Below are positions 7,084 to 15,690 of a stretch of 64,000 nucleotides of DNA, piece after piece; position 1 is the first letter of the stretch; each line of letters starts with the position of its first letter. The notes under the pieces are model-generated. The model did not search any database and was not told the DNA's origin. It saw nothing but the letters and a program-made list of their open reading frames with translations. The stretch is taken from positions 2,045,233 through 2,109,232 of the forward strand of contig NZ_CP017639.1 in assembly GCF_001767255.1 (NCBI RefSeq). The letters are read 5' to 3'. Position numbers and translations under genes: made by a program. This stretch comes from Corynebacterium sp. NML98-0116. GTDB taxonomy: Bacteria; Actinomycetota; Actinomycetes; Mycobacteriales; Mycobacteriaceae.

Positions 7084-9642
7084 TTAGGTGGGAAAATGAT
7101 TTGCCCGCGAGGAGTGCGCCTCAATCACGAGCGAGCTGCCGAGCATGAGCAGCGTGGCCCCCACCGGGGGCAGCACGCCGATCGCGGCAAGCACGATCGC
7201 GGTGGAGTTGTACGCCCAGGCGAAGATCATGTTGTAGTCGATGATGTGGCACACGCGGCGCGCGTGCGCGATGAGCTGCGGGACGGCGGAGACGTCGTCG
7301 CGGATCAGCACGGCGTTGCAGGCGCGGGCGATGGTGGAGGACTGGGCGTCGATAATGTCGTCGGTGGCGTAGAGCAGGCCGACGTCCGCCACCTTGATAG
7401 TGGGAAGCGCGGTGGCGTCGCCGATCATGGCAACCGTGGCGCCCTTCGTGTGGATGGCGCGAACCGCCCCCGGCTTGTCCGGCGCGGTAATGCCGGCGAG
7501 CACGTTGGACATACCCAAAAAGTCGGCAAAGCGGCGGGCAACCGGGTAGGTATCGCGGGTGAGCATCACCGTCTCTACGCCCATCTGTTCCAGGCGGTTG
7601 ATGGCCTCGTGGGCGTCGTCCTTCGCGGGGTCGTAGAGGGTGATCACGCCGCGGTCCTTGCCGCGCCAACGCACCACTACAGGGGTGCCTCCGGCGGTCG
7701 CGGCCATCGCGAGGCGGCCGTGCAGCTGGGACAAGTTCGTGGGGCGCCACAGGCAGGCGTCGAAGGACTCGGTGCGGTCCTCGTCCTCGTCGCCGTAGGT
7801 CAAGGTGAGGCGGCCGCGGAACTCGCCGCCGGGCGTGATTTCCTCGTTGCTCATCTCGATCCACGACGGCACATCGGCGCTCTTCGTGCGCCCATCGCGC
7901 GCCTCACGCGCCGCCTTCACCATCGCGCGTGCCGACGGGTGGTTGGACTCCACCGACAGCGCACCCGCCACGCGCATCACCATCTCCGGGCTTTCGCCGC
8001 GCTCCGCGGTGACGGTCTCCACCGTCATCTGCGGCTTGACTAGGGTGCCCACGCGGTTGAACACAGCCGTGTCCGTCGACTCCAGCGCGCGGAAGGTTTC
8101 GCCGTCGCGGATCAGGATGCCGTTTCGCACCGCCGACTCGATGCCGAGGCGGATCGCCAGCGACGGCGAAATCGCCAGCGCCACCGGCGCCACCACCACC
8201 AGGATGGCCAACGCCGTGGAAAAGCCAGCATTGTAGTTGCCGGTCAGCAGCACCCACAGCCCAAAATCTAAGATAGCCAGCACATAGGCCGCCGGGATGA
8301 GCAGGCCCGCCGCGCGCGTGGACATCAACGTGGCCTCGTTCTGGTGGCGCAGCACCGCGTCCACCCAGCGCTCCACCGCACCCAGGCGGGTGGTGTGTCC
8401 GACGCGCTCCACGCGCATCTTGATCTTGCCGCTGCGCAGCACCGACCCGGCGCGCACCGTTGAGCCGACTTTCACCTCGGAGGGCTCGCGGGCGTCGATA
8501 ATCTGCGGGTTCAACACGCCAGAGCCGCCGACCACCTCGCCGTCGGCAGGGATGATCTCGCCCGCGTGGACGTAGACGTCATCCCCCTTGTTCAGCTCGA
8601 CTGCCGGGAAGTCTTCCTCCGTCACGTTGCCCGCCCGCGAACGACGCACCACCTTGTACACCGCGTCCGGATCAGGGTTGCGGGCCTGCAAATCCTCCAT
8701 GAGGCGGGGGCGAGCGCGCATGGTGAAGTAGCGTCCCACCAGCAACAACGTGGTCACGGCGCAGGAGACCTCGAAGAAGATCTCAACGTCGTGGCCCATC
8801 TGGTGCGGCACCCAGCCACTACTGGTAGTCCAGCCGATCTGCCCAGCGGACGTCAGCACCACCGCGACCAGCGACCACAGCCAAGCGGCCAAAATCGCGA
8901 TCGAGCTCGCGCCGTCCAGCGCGGAAATCCCGCGGCGCACGCCACCGAGCATCGCGCGGTGGAACGGGAACGCGCACCACAGTGCGACCGGGGTGGACAA
9001 CGCCAACGAACACCACTGCCAGCCCGGAAACTGGAACTGCGGCACGTACGCCATCAGGACGACCGGGATGCTCAGCACAATAGCGATCCACATGCGAAGC
9101 GGCGTGACCAAGTCGCGGGCGGTAAACAGCACGTCCTGGCCACGCATCATGCCGCGGCGCCGTCGGGCAGTGCGCACGAACCCGCTCGCGCGCGCCGTGC
9201 GCAGGGAGCGCTGCTCGTGTTCCTTCATCCGGCGCATCCGGCCGGACATGCCGCGCGTGCCACGCCGCGGCAGCGTGTGATCCACCACCGAATGCCCCTG
9301 GGCGCGGCGGCGCAGCGTCGAATCCGTCAGCTGCACCTCCACCCCGAAGCGCTGCATCACCTCGGCGATCGTGTGCGGTGCCGTGGTGTCCGGCGCGGTC
9401 ACCCACGCCATCTTCGTCGGGTACACCAGGCGCGCCTGCACGCCCGGTAGCTCCTCGAGGGCTTCTTCGATGTCGCGCAGCTGCGCGCCGTCCTCCAGAC
9501 CTTCGAGTTCGAACGCGTAGGAAGCGTGGGGGCGCAACGGGTTGCCGTTGCTGTCCTCGGAGTGGCGCGAGTCCGGGTCGAACCCGGCGTCCTTGGCCGC
9601 CAGGCGGGCGTCGTCAATTGAGCGCGTCACATTATCAGCCAT
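7084..9642 (-). CDS. Degenerate P-type ATPase-like membrane protein (predicted catalytically inactive)
   Basis: 852 residues with the overall layout of a P1B metal-transporting ATPase: N-terminal ferredoxin-like region (about 35-115), membrane helices, A-domain, P/N-domains and C-terminal helices. Every signature residue that would make it a pump is changed. The phosphorylated Asp of D-K-T-G-T is Asn529 in F-N-R-V-G-T-L. The A-domain T-G-E is A-R-E (I-D-A-R-E-P-S). The membrane C-P-C is A485-P-V. The hinge G-D-G-x-N-D reads G-D-A-T-A-L. The N-terminal region lacks the C-x-x-C metal site. The N-domain His-Pro (S-N-H-P-S-A-R) survives. The frame is intact and codon use looks native, so it is not a decayed pseudogene. 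Its place between hemB and hemE suggests a haem-related or scaffold role, which is inference. Confidence 0.85.
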   Translation of the reverse strand: MADNVTRSIDDARLAAKDAGFDPDSRHSEDSNGNPLRPHASYAFELEGLEDGAQLRDIEEALEELPGVQARLVYPTKMAWVTAPDTTAPHTIAEVMQRFGVEVQLTDSTLRRRAQGHSVVDHTLPRRGTRGMSGRMRRMKEHEQRSLRTARASGFVRTARRRRGMMRGQDVLFTARDLVTPLRMWIAIVLSIPVVLMAYVPQFQFPGWQWCSLALSTPVALWCAFPFHRAMLGGVRRGISALDGASSIAILAAWLWSLVAVVLTSAGQIGWTTSSGWVPHQMGHDVEIFFEVSCAVTTLLLVGRYFTMRARPRLMEDLQARNPDPDAVYKVVRRSRAGNVTEEDFPAVELNKGDDVYVHAGEIIPADGEVVGGSGVLNPQIIDAREPSEVKVGSTVRAGSVLRSGKIKMRVERVGHTTRLGAVERWVDAVLRHQNEATLMSTRAAGLLIPAAYVLAILDFGLWVLLTGNYNAGFSTALAILVVVAPVALAISPSLAIRLGIESAVRNGILIRDGETFRALESTDTAVFNRVGTLVKPQMTVETVTAERGESPEMVMRVAGALSVESNHPSARAMVKAAREARDGRTKSADVPSWIEMSNEEITPGGEFRGRLTLTYGDEDEDRTESFDACLWRPTNLSQLHGRLAMAATAGGTPVVVRWRGKDRGVITLYDPAKDDAHEAINRLEQMGVETVMLTRDTYPVARRFADFLGMSNVLAGITAPDKPGAVRAIHTKGATVAMIGDATALPTIKVADVGLLYATDDIIDAQSSTIARACNAVLIRDDVSAVPQLIAHARRVCHIIDYNMIFAWAYNSTAIVLAAIGVLPPVGATLLMLGSSLVIEAHSSRANHFPT

Positions 9643-9673
9643 GCGCCGTTACTCCACTTCTTCCCTACTGCTG

Positions 9674-10243
9674 CTACTGCTCAGCCGGACGCAGGTAGTC
9701 CTGCGATTCCTTCCGGGAAGCATAGAACAGCCCCAATGCTCCCGCCACACCGACCACGATCTGCACCGCACCGTCGACGGCGAACAGCGCAACCGGCACT
9801 TTAGTCGCAGCGGGCGTCATCAAGAAGAGCGTGAGCACGCGCACCGCGAAGAAGACCGAGAAGACCTGCAGCACCCGCGTGGCGTTGAGCATCCACTTTC
9901 CGCGGCGCTGCACTGAGCGCAGCGCCAGGACAAACACCACGATGATGCCCAGCTGCAGCAGCGCCAGCAGCACAACCGTGGCGTACATGCTCGCCTGCAT
10001 CATGTTCTCCGGGATCGCCTCCGACTGGTTCTTCGCGGCCTGGTTCGCCGCCTCGCGCAGCGCAGCCGGGTCAAGCACCGTCACCACCACGGCGAGGATC
10101 TGGTGCAGGAGCTCACCGAGGATCATCACTGCCCACGCGCCGAGGAGATAGCGCACCGCCTCGGGCTGTTGCTGCGTCGGCTCGTCCTTCCGGTGTCTCG
10201 GTGGCAGGGCCGGGGCCTGCGCCGCGGGAGGTGTGTTAGCCAT
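9674..10243 (-). CDS. Small polytopic membrane protein of the haem cluster, function unknown
   Basis: 189 residues: a Pro/Ala/Gln-rich cytoplasmic N-terminus (about 1-28), four predicted transmembrane helices (about 30-52, 85-107, 118-140, 146-168) and a short charged tail. No catalytic motif was recognised. Its ATG overlaps the hemB stop by 8 bases (ATGGCTAA shared), which implies translational coupling, and the degenerate P-type ATPase gene follows 31 bases later. The three-gene arrangement suggests that this protein and the ATPase-like protein function together near haem synthesis. It is a lineage-restricted protein whose role is not known to me. Confidence 0.75.
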   Translation of the reverse strand: MANTPPAAQAPALPPRHRKDEPTQQQPEAVRYLLGAWAVMILGELLHQILAVVVTVLDPAALREAANQAAKNQSEAIPENMMQASMYATVVLLALLQLGIIVVFVLALRSVQRRGKWMLNATRVLQVFSVFFAVRVLTLFLMTPAATKVPVALFAVDGAVQIVVGVAGALGLFYASRKESQDYLRPAEQ

Positions 10244-11246
10244 GAAGCTCCTTCAGCGCACGCGCGCCCTCGATTGCGTAGTACGTCAAAATCTGGTCCG
10301 CGCCAGCACGCTTGATAGAGGTCAGCGACTCCATCATGGTCGCCTCGAAGTCGATCCAACCGTTTTGACCAGCGGCCACCATCATCGCGTACTCGCCCGA
10401 AACCTGGTACGCCGCCACCGGCACCGGCGACATGTCCGCCACGCGGCTGAGCACATCCAGGTACGGCAGCGCAGGCTTGACCATGACGAAGTCCGCGCCT
10501 TCCTCAATATCGAGCTCGGTCTCGAGCAGGGACTCGCGCACGTTCGCCGGGTCCTGCTGGTACGTGCGGCGGTCGCCCTTCAGGGAGGAGCCGACCGCGT
10601 CGCGGAACGGCCCGAAGAACTTCGACGCGTACTTCGCCGAGTACGCCATGATGGCCACGTCCTGGTAGCCCTCGGCGTCGAGTGCCTCGCGGATCACACC
10701 GATCTGCCCGTCCATCATCCCCGACGGGCTCACGATGTGCGCGCCCGCGGCAGCCTGCGACAGCGCCATATCGCGGTAGAGGTCCAAGGTGGCATCGTTA
10801 TCCACCACCTGGTTGCCATACTTATCGACGCCCACTACGCCACAGTGCCCGTGGTCCGTGAACTCATCCAGGCAGGTGTCGGCCATAATCAGCAGATCCT
10901 CGCCGAACTCCTCGCGCAGTGCGCGCACGTTCCGGTTCAGGATGCCCTCCGGGTCCCACGCGACGGAACCCGTGGCGTCCTTATCCTCGTCGAGTGGCAC
11001 GCCGAAGAGGTCAACGCAGCGGACGCCTTCCTCGAGTGCCTCGTGGCAGATCGCCTTCAGGGTGTCCGTGGTGTGCTGGTACACCCCCGGCATGGAGGCA
11101 ATCTCTCGGCGTTCGGTGATGCCATCAGCCACGAACAACGGCAAAATAAAATCGGCCGGAGCCAGTCGCGTCTCCGCGGTGAGCTGCCGAATCGCAGGAT
11201 TCTGGCGGAGGCGACGTGGACGGCGTGGAAGATGATATGTAGTCAT
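10236..11246 (-). CDS. hemB: Delta-aminolevulinic acid dehydratase (porphobilinogen synthase)
   Basis: 336 residues, normal length. It condenses two 5-aminolevulinate molecules into porphobilinogen in the cytoplasm. Both Schiff-base Lys regions are visible: [16 protein letters not shown] and [10 protein letters not shown]. The active-site metal segment reads [14 protein letters not shown]: first and third Cys of the usual zinc triad are kept, the middle one is Asp. The gene starts 8 bases after the hemD stop and overlaps the next gene by 8 bases. A copy of the 10-mer CTTATCGACG lies at 10821, here read as V-D-K on the coding strand. Confidence 0.95.
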   Translation of the reverse strand: MTTYHLPRRPRRLRQNPAIRQLTAETRLAPADFILPLFVADGITERREIASMPGVYQHTTDTLKAICHEALEEGVRCVDLFGVPLDEDKDATGSVAWDPEGILNRNVRALREEFGEDLLIMADTCLDEFTDHGHCGVVGVDKYGNQVVDNDATLDLYRDMALSQAAAGAHIVSPSGMMDGQIGVIREALDAEGYQDVAIMAYSAKYASKFFGPFRDAVGSSLKGDRRTYQQDPANVRESLLETELDIEEGADFVMVKPALPYLDVLSRVADMSPVPVAAYQVSGEYAMMVAAGQNGWIDFEATMMESLTSIKRAGADQILTYYAIEGARALKELHG

Positions 11247-11254
11247 GTGCTACA

Positions 11255-12967
11255 TCATAACGCCGGTTTCCGACGCGCCCTCCGCTTCTTCCGCGGCGGC
11301 GGCAGCTCCCCAGCTGCCCGCAGGGCAGCGACGTGCTCGGCAAGCGCGTCCACCAGCGACGGCACGTCCGCAACCTCTGGTACGACGTCGACACGCAGCC
11401 CCTGCTCGCGCGCTGCCTCAGCCGCCATTGGGCCGATGCACGCGATGATCGTGCGCTGATGCGGCTTGCCGGCGATGCCGACGAGGTTGCGCACCGTCGA
11501 GCCGGACGTGAAGCAGACTGCGTCAAACCCGCCGGTCTTGATCATGTCGCGCACCTCAGGAGCTGGCGGGGCCGCGCGCACCGTGCGGTAGGCCACGACG
11601 TCCTCGACGTCCCAGCCCTTCTCAATCAGACCATCCACCAGCACGTTCGTTCCGATGTCCGCCCGCGGCAGCAGCACCCGCGAAACCGGGTCGATGTCCT
11701 CGACGTACTCGGGGAACACCTCCACCAGTCCAGCAGCGTTCTGTTTCGTGCGGTGCGGCAACAGCTCCGGGCTCATCCCCAGCGCACGCAGCGCCTCAGC
11801 CGTCTTGCGGCCGACCGCCGCCAGGTGCACACCCGCGAAGGCGCGGGCGTCCAAGCCAAGCTGCTCGAACTTCTTCCACACCGCGTGCACAGCGTTCGTC
11901 GAGGTGAACACCACCCACTGGTAGCGACCCTCCACGATGCCCTTAATCGCGCGGTCCATCTGCGCCGGGTTACGCGGTGGCTCCAGGGAAATCGTCGGCA
12001 CCGACTGCGGGATCGCCCCGTACGACGCCAGGCGGCTGCTCATCGCCTCCGCCTGCTCCTTCGCACGCGGCACCAGCACGCGCCACCCGTACAAAGGACG
12101 GTTTTCCCACCACGAAAACTTCGATCGATCATCATTCACAGTACCGAGCGTCACCACCAAAGAACCAGGCAGATCCGCCGTCACCGAGTCCATGGTTGCC
12201 AGGGTCTCCAGGGTCGCATCGACCGTGCGCTGCAGCCGCGTCGTTCCGTTGGCCGTGACGCTGCACGCCAGCTCACCCGGGAACCCGCGCTGCATCAACT
12301 GCGACGCCATCTCCGGCAGCTGCTCGCGCACCGCCTGCAACACCAACGGCTGCGGCGCCTGCGACAACTGGTCCCAGTCCACCGGCCCGTTCGCCAGATC
12401 TGCTTCCGTATACGTTGAACCAAGCGCGATACCCGCAAAGGACGGCACCGTCGACGGCAGCGACATCCCCGGCACAATCTGGAACTCCAGGCCGGCGGCC
12501 GCCACCGCGGCGATCTCCTCCCGCACGGCATCGCGCGTCAGCGGGTTCCCGCTGACCAGACGGATCACATCCCCGTCACCGTCATCCCCCTTGCGGATCA
12601 CCTCGGCCGCCGCCTGCAGCGCCGAGCGCAACCGCGCAACAATATCGTCCGTGCCAAGCGGCACCTCTTCAACCTCAGCCGCGGTTGGGTCCGCAGGCTT
12701 CGGCGGGCGGCGCCGCGCCCCCGAGGCCTTCGCCTCCGCACACATCGCCTCGTACTGCGCCTCAGCAGCGTCGATCTTCTCCTGCGGCACCGCGCACGCT
12801 GCGGCAAGAACATTTCGGACACCCTCAAGAACATCCGGTTCCACCAACGCGATAGAATTGCGTTCCATCACCTGGCGAGCGCGAATCGTCAGCAAATCGG
12901 GATTGCCAGGTCCGGCACCGACGAAGATCACCTTCCCCGGCTGGGGCGTGATTGAGGGCAGTGTCAT
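11255..12967 (-). CDS. hemD: Uroporphyrinogen-III synthase fused to a degenerate SUMT-like methylase domain (HemD/CysG-type)
   Basis: 570 residues. The N-terminal part (about 1-270) is related to SAM uroporphyrinogen III methyltransferases: it starts with V-G-A-G-P-G-N-P-D-L-L-T and has V-P-G-M-S, but the usual G-G-D-P-F-V-F-G-R-G is S-G-N-P-L-T-R-D and a charged, Ala-rich insertion sits at about 70-135. Methylase activity is therefore doubtful. The C-terminal part (about 290-555) is a HemD domain with P-R-A-K-E-Q-A at its start and F-T-S-T-N-A-V and C-F-T-S-G-S-T-V-R-N segments; it closes hydroxymethylbilane to uroporphyrinogen III. The ATG at 12967 is preferred over a 27-codon upstream extension, because the methylase core begins immediately after it. 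hemB follows after 8 bases. Confidence 0.88.
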   Translation of the reverse strand: MTLPSITPQPGKVIFVGAGPGNPDLLTIRARQVMERNSIALVEPDVLEGVRNVLAAACAVPQEKIDAAEAQYEAMCAEAKASGARRRPPKPADPTAAEVEEVPLGTDDIVARLRSALQAAAEVIRKGDDGDGDVIRLVSGNPLTRDAVREEIAAVAAAGLEFQIVPGMSLPSTVPSFAGIALGSTYTEADLANGPVDWDQLSQAPQPLVLQAVREQLPEMASQLMQRGFPGELACSVTANGTTRLQRTVDATLETLATMDSVTADLPGSLVVTLGTVNDDRSKFSWWENRPLYGWRVLVPRAKEQAEAMSSRLASYGAIPQSVPTISLEPPRNPAQMDRAIKGIVEGRYQWVVFTSTNAVHAVWKKFEQLGLDARAFAGVHLAAVGRKTAEALRALGMSPELLPHRTKQNAAGLVEVFPEYVEDIDPVSRVLLPRADIGTNVLVDGLIEKGWDVEDVVAYRTVRAAPPAPEVRDMIKTGGFDAVCFTSGSTVRNLVGIAGKPHQRTIIACIGPMAAEAAREQGLRVDVVPEVADVPSLVDALAEHVAALRAAGELPPPRKKRRARRKPAL

Positions 12968-13130
12968 CAAAATGGTCTTTTCTGGTCTTGTATAAGGCGT
13001 AAAGAAGTGTCCCGGCGTACAGCGAGCCCCAAAGGGACCCCTATACACCGAGACGATTGGACGTATGGTAGTTACACCTTAATTTGCATACGCCGTGTTT
13101 CAAAACCTGTTTCAAAACCAGTCTGAAAAC
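12968..13130 (-). promoter_or_regulatory. 163-base hemC-hemD intergenic leader with direct repeats
   Basis: This is the only sizeable gap inside the haem block. Near the hemC end there are direct repeats of TTTCAAAACC (13097-13120 region, plus strand), and the segment is AT-richer than its surroundings. It may hold an internal promoter or processing site ahead of hemD. No DtxR-type palindrome of good quality was seen. Assignment is tentative. Confidence 0.3.
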
Positions 13131-14012
13131 TTACTGCATAATTTCTGCCGCCCCGCGCCCAATCAGCGTCTGTGCAAGCTGTGTTCCCAGCTCACGGGCG
13201 TCCTTACCAGAAGCTTCCTCAATCAGCTGCTTGGAGCCATCCAGGGCGAACACCCCCGCCCGCAAGGTAATGGTGCCGTCAGCGATGGTCGCGTGCGCCG
13301 CAACCGGGGCCGTGCAGCCTGCCTCCAAAGTCGCCAGCACCTGGCGCTCCGCCGCCGCGCACGCAAAGGAATCCGCGTGCAGCAGCTTGTCCAGGCCCTC
13401 GCGCAGCGCGGTGTCATCGACGCGGCACTCCACCGCCAGCGCACCCTGCGCCGGGGCGGGCATGAACACCTCAGCATCGAAGACTTGGGTGGCGCGGTCC
13501 GCGAACCCACCACGGACCAAGCCCGCGTACGCCAGGACAATCGCGTCCATCTCGCCGCTTTCCACCCGGCCCATGCGCGTCTCAATGTTGCCTCGCAGCG
13601 GGAGGATCTCAAGGTCAGGGCGCAGCGCGCGCAGCTGGGAAACACGGCGCGGCGCCGAGGTGCCCACCTTCGCGCCTTTCGGCAGCGTGTCCAGCGTCAG
13701 GCCGTCGCGGGCGATGAGCGCCTCGCGGTGGTCTTCGCGCTCCGGAACGATCAGGTAGGTGCGGGGCTCTGGGGCCGTCGGCAAGTCCTTGAAGGAGTGC
13801 ACGGCGACGTCCACCTCGCCGTCGAAGAGGGCGTCGCGAAGCGCAGACGTAAACACACCGACGCCGATGCGCTCCACCGGCGCGTGGGAGACATCCCCGG
13901 CAGTTTTCACAATGTGCAGCTCAGACGGGTAACCGTGCGCGATCAGGGCATCACGCATGTGCCCCGCCTGCGTCGTGGCCAAGTGCGAACCCCGCGTACC
14001 AATTTTCAGCAT
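13131..14012 (-). CDS. hemC: Hydroxymethylbilane synthase (porphobilinogen deaminase)
   Basis: 293 residues. It polymerises four porphobilinogens into hydroxymethylbilane. The N-terminal I-G-T-R-G-S-H-L-A signature, the catalytic V-H-S-F-K-D-L-P-T (about 71-79), G-T-S-A-P-R-R and R-G-N-I-E-T-R-M binding segments are all present. The dipyrromethane cofactor is predicted to attach to Cys233 in [10 protein letters not shown]. The ATG lies 5 bases after the hemA stop, indicating tight coupling with hemA, as is usual in actinobacteria. Confidence 0.96.
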   Translation of the reverse strand: MLKIGTRGSHLATTQAGHMRDALIAHGYPSELHIVKTAGDVSHAPVERIGVGVFTSALRDALFDGEVDVAVHSFKDLPTAPEPRTYLIVPEREDHREALIARDGLTLDTLPKGAKVGTSAPRRVSQLRALRPDLEILPLRGNIETRMGRVESGEMDAIVLAYAGLVRGGFADRATQVFDAEVFMPAPAQGALAVECRVDDTALREGLDKLLHADSFACAAAERQVLATLEAGCTAPVAAHATIADGTITLRAGVFALDGSKQLIEEASGKDARELGTQLAQTLIGRGAAEIMQ

Positions 14013-14017
14013 GTAAA

Positions 14018-15343
14018 TTACGACTCCTTCAACTTCAATTCGTCGGGACTCGGCAACCGGTCCATATCAGTAGCAGCCGACACGGGGCGCACCCCAAACA
14101 GCTCCTCAACGGCGGTCTCCAGGCTAATCGAGTCCGAGCTCGCCGCCAGCTCCTTAATCTTCACCGTCGGCTTATGCAGCAGCTTATCCACCACACGCTT
14201 CACCGACCGCGCGACCTGCTGGAAGTCCTCTTCGCCCAGGTCAGGAAGACGCTTGCGCAGCCGCGCCAGCTCCTCCTCCGAGATCTCCGCGCCAATCCGG
14301 CGCAGCTGCGCCACCGCCGGCGCCACCTCGCGCACCCGCTGCTCGGAGCTAAACGCCTGCACCTCCTCGGCCACGATCGCCTCCGCGGCCTGCAGCGCCT
14401 TCGAGTCCTCCGAGTCCGCGTTGTGCAGCTGCTCGTGCAGGTACTCGATGTTGATCAAGTGCACGCCTTCGTGTTCCAGCACCGAATTGTCAATATCACG
14501 CGGCAGCGACAAATCAATCAGCATCGTCGGCCCCGAGATATCCTCGCCCGAAATGGTGAACCCATCCGACGCCGTCGCCGACACCGTAATATCCACACGC
14601 CCCAACGCCCCCGCGCGCGCATTAAAGTCCACGACCTCCGCAGCCACCCCGGCCTCCCGGGCGTGCTCCGCCAACCGCTCCGCACGCGAGCGAGTGCGGT
14701 TCGCAATAATCAACTTATCGACGCCCCTCTTGCCCAAATGCGTCGCCGCCAACGAGCTCATCGCACCAGCCCCCAACACCAGCGCAGTCTGGCCCTCCAG
14801 CGTGTCCACCCCCATCGTCTCCATCGCCGTATCCAGCGCGAAGGTCACCATCGAGCCGCCCGCATCATCAATCGACGTCTCCGTATGCACACGCTTGCCC
14901 GTATGCAACGCCGACTGCGCCAACGAATGCAACGCCGGGCCCACCGTGCCCTGCTCCGCCGCGTGCGTATACGCGGTACGCACCTGCCCGATGATCTGCT
15001 GCTCCCCCACCACCATGGAATCCAGGCCGGACGCGACCGTCAACAAGTGCTCCGCAGCCGCGTCCGAATACCGCACGTACAGGTAGCCGCGCAGCTCCGC
15101 CTCACTCACCCCGGAGACCTCGGCCAGCACCGCCAACACATCCTGCACACCCGCATGGAACGCGTTGGCAACCGTGTACACCTCCAGCCGGTTACACGTC
15201 GAAATGATCATCGCCTCAGACAACGACGGGCGCTCCACCAGCGCCGACGCCGCCGAATGCTGCACCGCATCATCCATACTCAAGCGTTCCAACAACGCAA
15301 CGGGCGCCGAGCGGTGCGACATCCCTACAACGAGAACACTCAC
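14018..15343 (-). CDS. hemA: Glutamyl-tRNA reductase
   Basis: 441 residues. It reduces glutamyl-tRNA(Glu) with NADPH to glutamate-1-semialdehyde, the first committed step of the C5 haem route. The catalytic Cys50 sits in [19 protein letters not shown] at the N-terminus and the Rossmann motif V-L-G-A-G-A-M-S are also clear. The start is GTG, supported by GGAGGG about 7 bases upstream. It is the first haem gene of the block, 44 bases after the glutaredoxin-like gene. In this family the N-terminus often mediates haem feedback degradation; that is not visible directly. The 10-mer CTTATCGACG occurs inside it at 14714. Confidence 0.96.
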   Translation of the reverse strand: MSVLVVGMSHRSAPVALLERLSMDDAVQHSAASALVERPSLSEAMIISTCNRLEVYTVANAFHAGVQDVLAVLAEVSGVSEAELRGYLYVRYSDAAAEHLLTVASGLDSMVVGEQQIIGQVRTAYTHAAEQGTVGPALHSLAQSALHTGKRVHTETSIDDAGGSMVTFALDTAMETMGVDTLEGQTALVLGAGAMSSLAATHLGKRGVDKLIIANRTRSRAERLAEHAREAGVAAEVVDFNARAGALGRVDITVSATASDGFTISGEDISGPTMLIDLSLPRDIDNSVLEHEGVHLINIEYLHEQLHNADSEDSKALQAAEAIVAEEVQAFSSEQRVREVAPAVAQLRRIGAEISEEELARLRKRLPDLGEEDFQQVARSVKRVVDKLLHKPTVKIKELAASSDSISLETAVEELFGVRPVSAATDMDRLPSPDELKLKES

Positions 15344-15387
15344 TCAATCCCTCCAGTCAGCCGTGAATCAAACCAAAGGATAGCGCG

Positions 15388-15624
15388 TCACTCTGACAGC
15401 GCCTCGGCCAGGTCCGCGTTATCCACTTCCCAACACGCGAACTCGTCCCCATCAATCACCACAACTGGGACGCGATCCCCGAACTCGGCGTTGAGTGACG
15501 GAGAGGCGTCGACATCAACAAGCGTGAGCTGCGCGCCGCACTGCTCGACCACCGGGGCGATCTGCGCAGCCACCCGCTCGCATGACCCGCAGGTCGCGCG
15601 CACCATCAGTTCAACCTGTTTCAT
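15388..15624 (-). CDS. Glutaredoxin-like thiol-disulfide protein
   Basis: 78 residues with a single thioredoxin fold of the DUF836/glutaredoxin-like type. The redox motif C-G-S-C is at about residues 12-15, and the cis-Pro loop is V-P-V-V-V-I-D-G-D-E. The ATG at 15624 is chosen because GGCGGAGAG directly precedes it; a longer reading from 15720 has no support and crosses the divergent promoter. It lies upstream of hemA on the same strand with a 44-base gap and is divergent from the HAD phosphatase gene, the arrangement seen in other corynebacteria. Its redox partner is unknown. Confidence 0.85.
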   Translation of the reverse strand: MKQVELMVRATCGSCERVAAQIAPVVEQCGAQLTLVDVDASPSLNAEFGDRVPVVVIDGDEFACWEVDNADLAEALSE

Positions 15625-15636
15625 CTCTCCGCCAAT

Positions 15637-15653
15637 CTTGTTTACGATACAAG
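15637..15653. promoter_or_regulatory. Palindrome in the glutaredoxin / HAD divergent promoter
   Basis: CTTGT-TTACGAT-ACAAG forms 5-base inverted arms around a 7-base centre, midway between two divergent starts only 66 bases apart. TACGAT could serve as a -10 hexamer toward the HAD gene. The position fits an operator for both genes. No regulator is proposed. Confidence 0.35.
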
Positions 15654-15690
15654 CTATCACGTCTGCCACACGGTGAAAGGCTCGCTGGCA

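Noticed and set aside
7084..9642. Working copper or zinc exporter
   Set aside because: All motifs needed for phosphorylation and metal passage are altered, although the overall layout matches.
15673..15690. Upstream GTG start for the HAD phosphatase
   Set aside because: It overlaps the GAAAGG ribosome site that serves the ATG at 15691.
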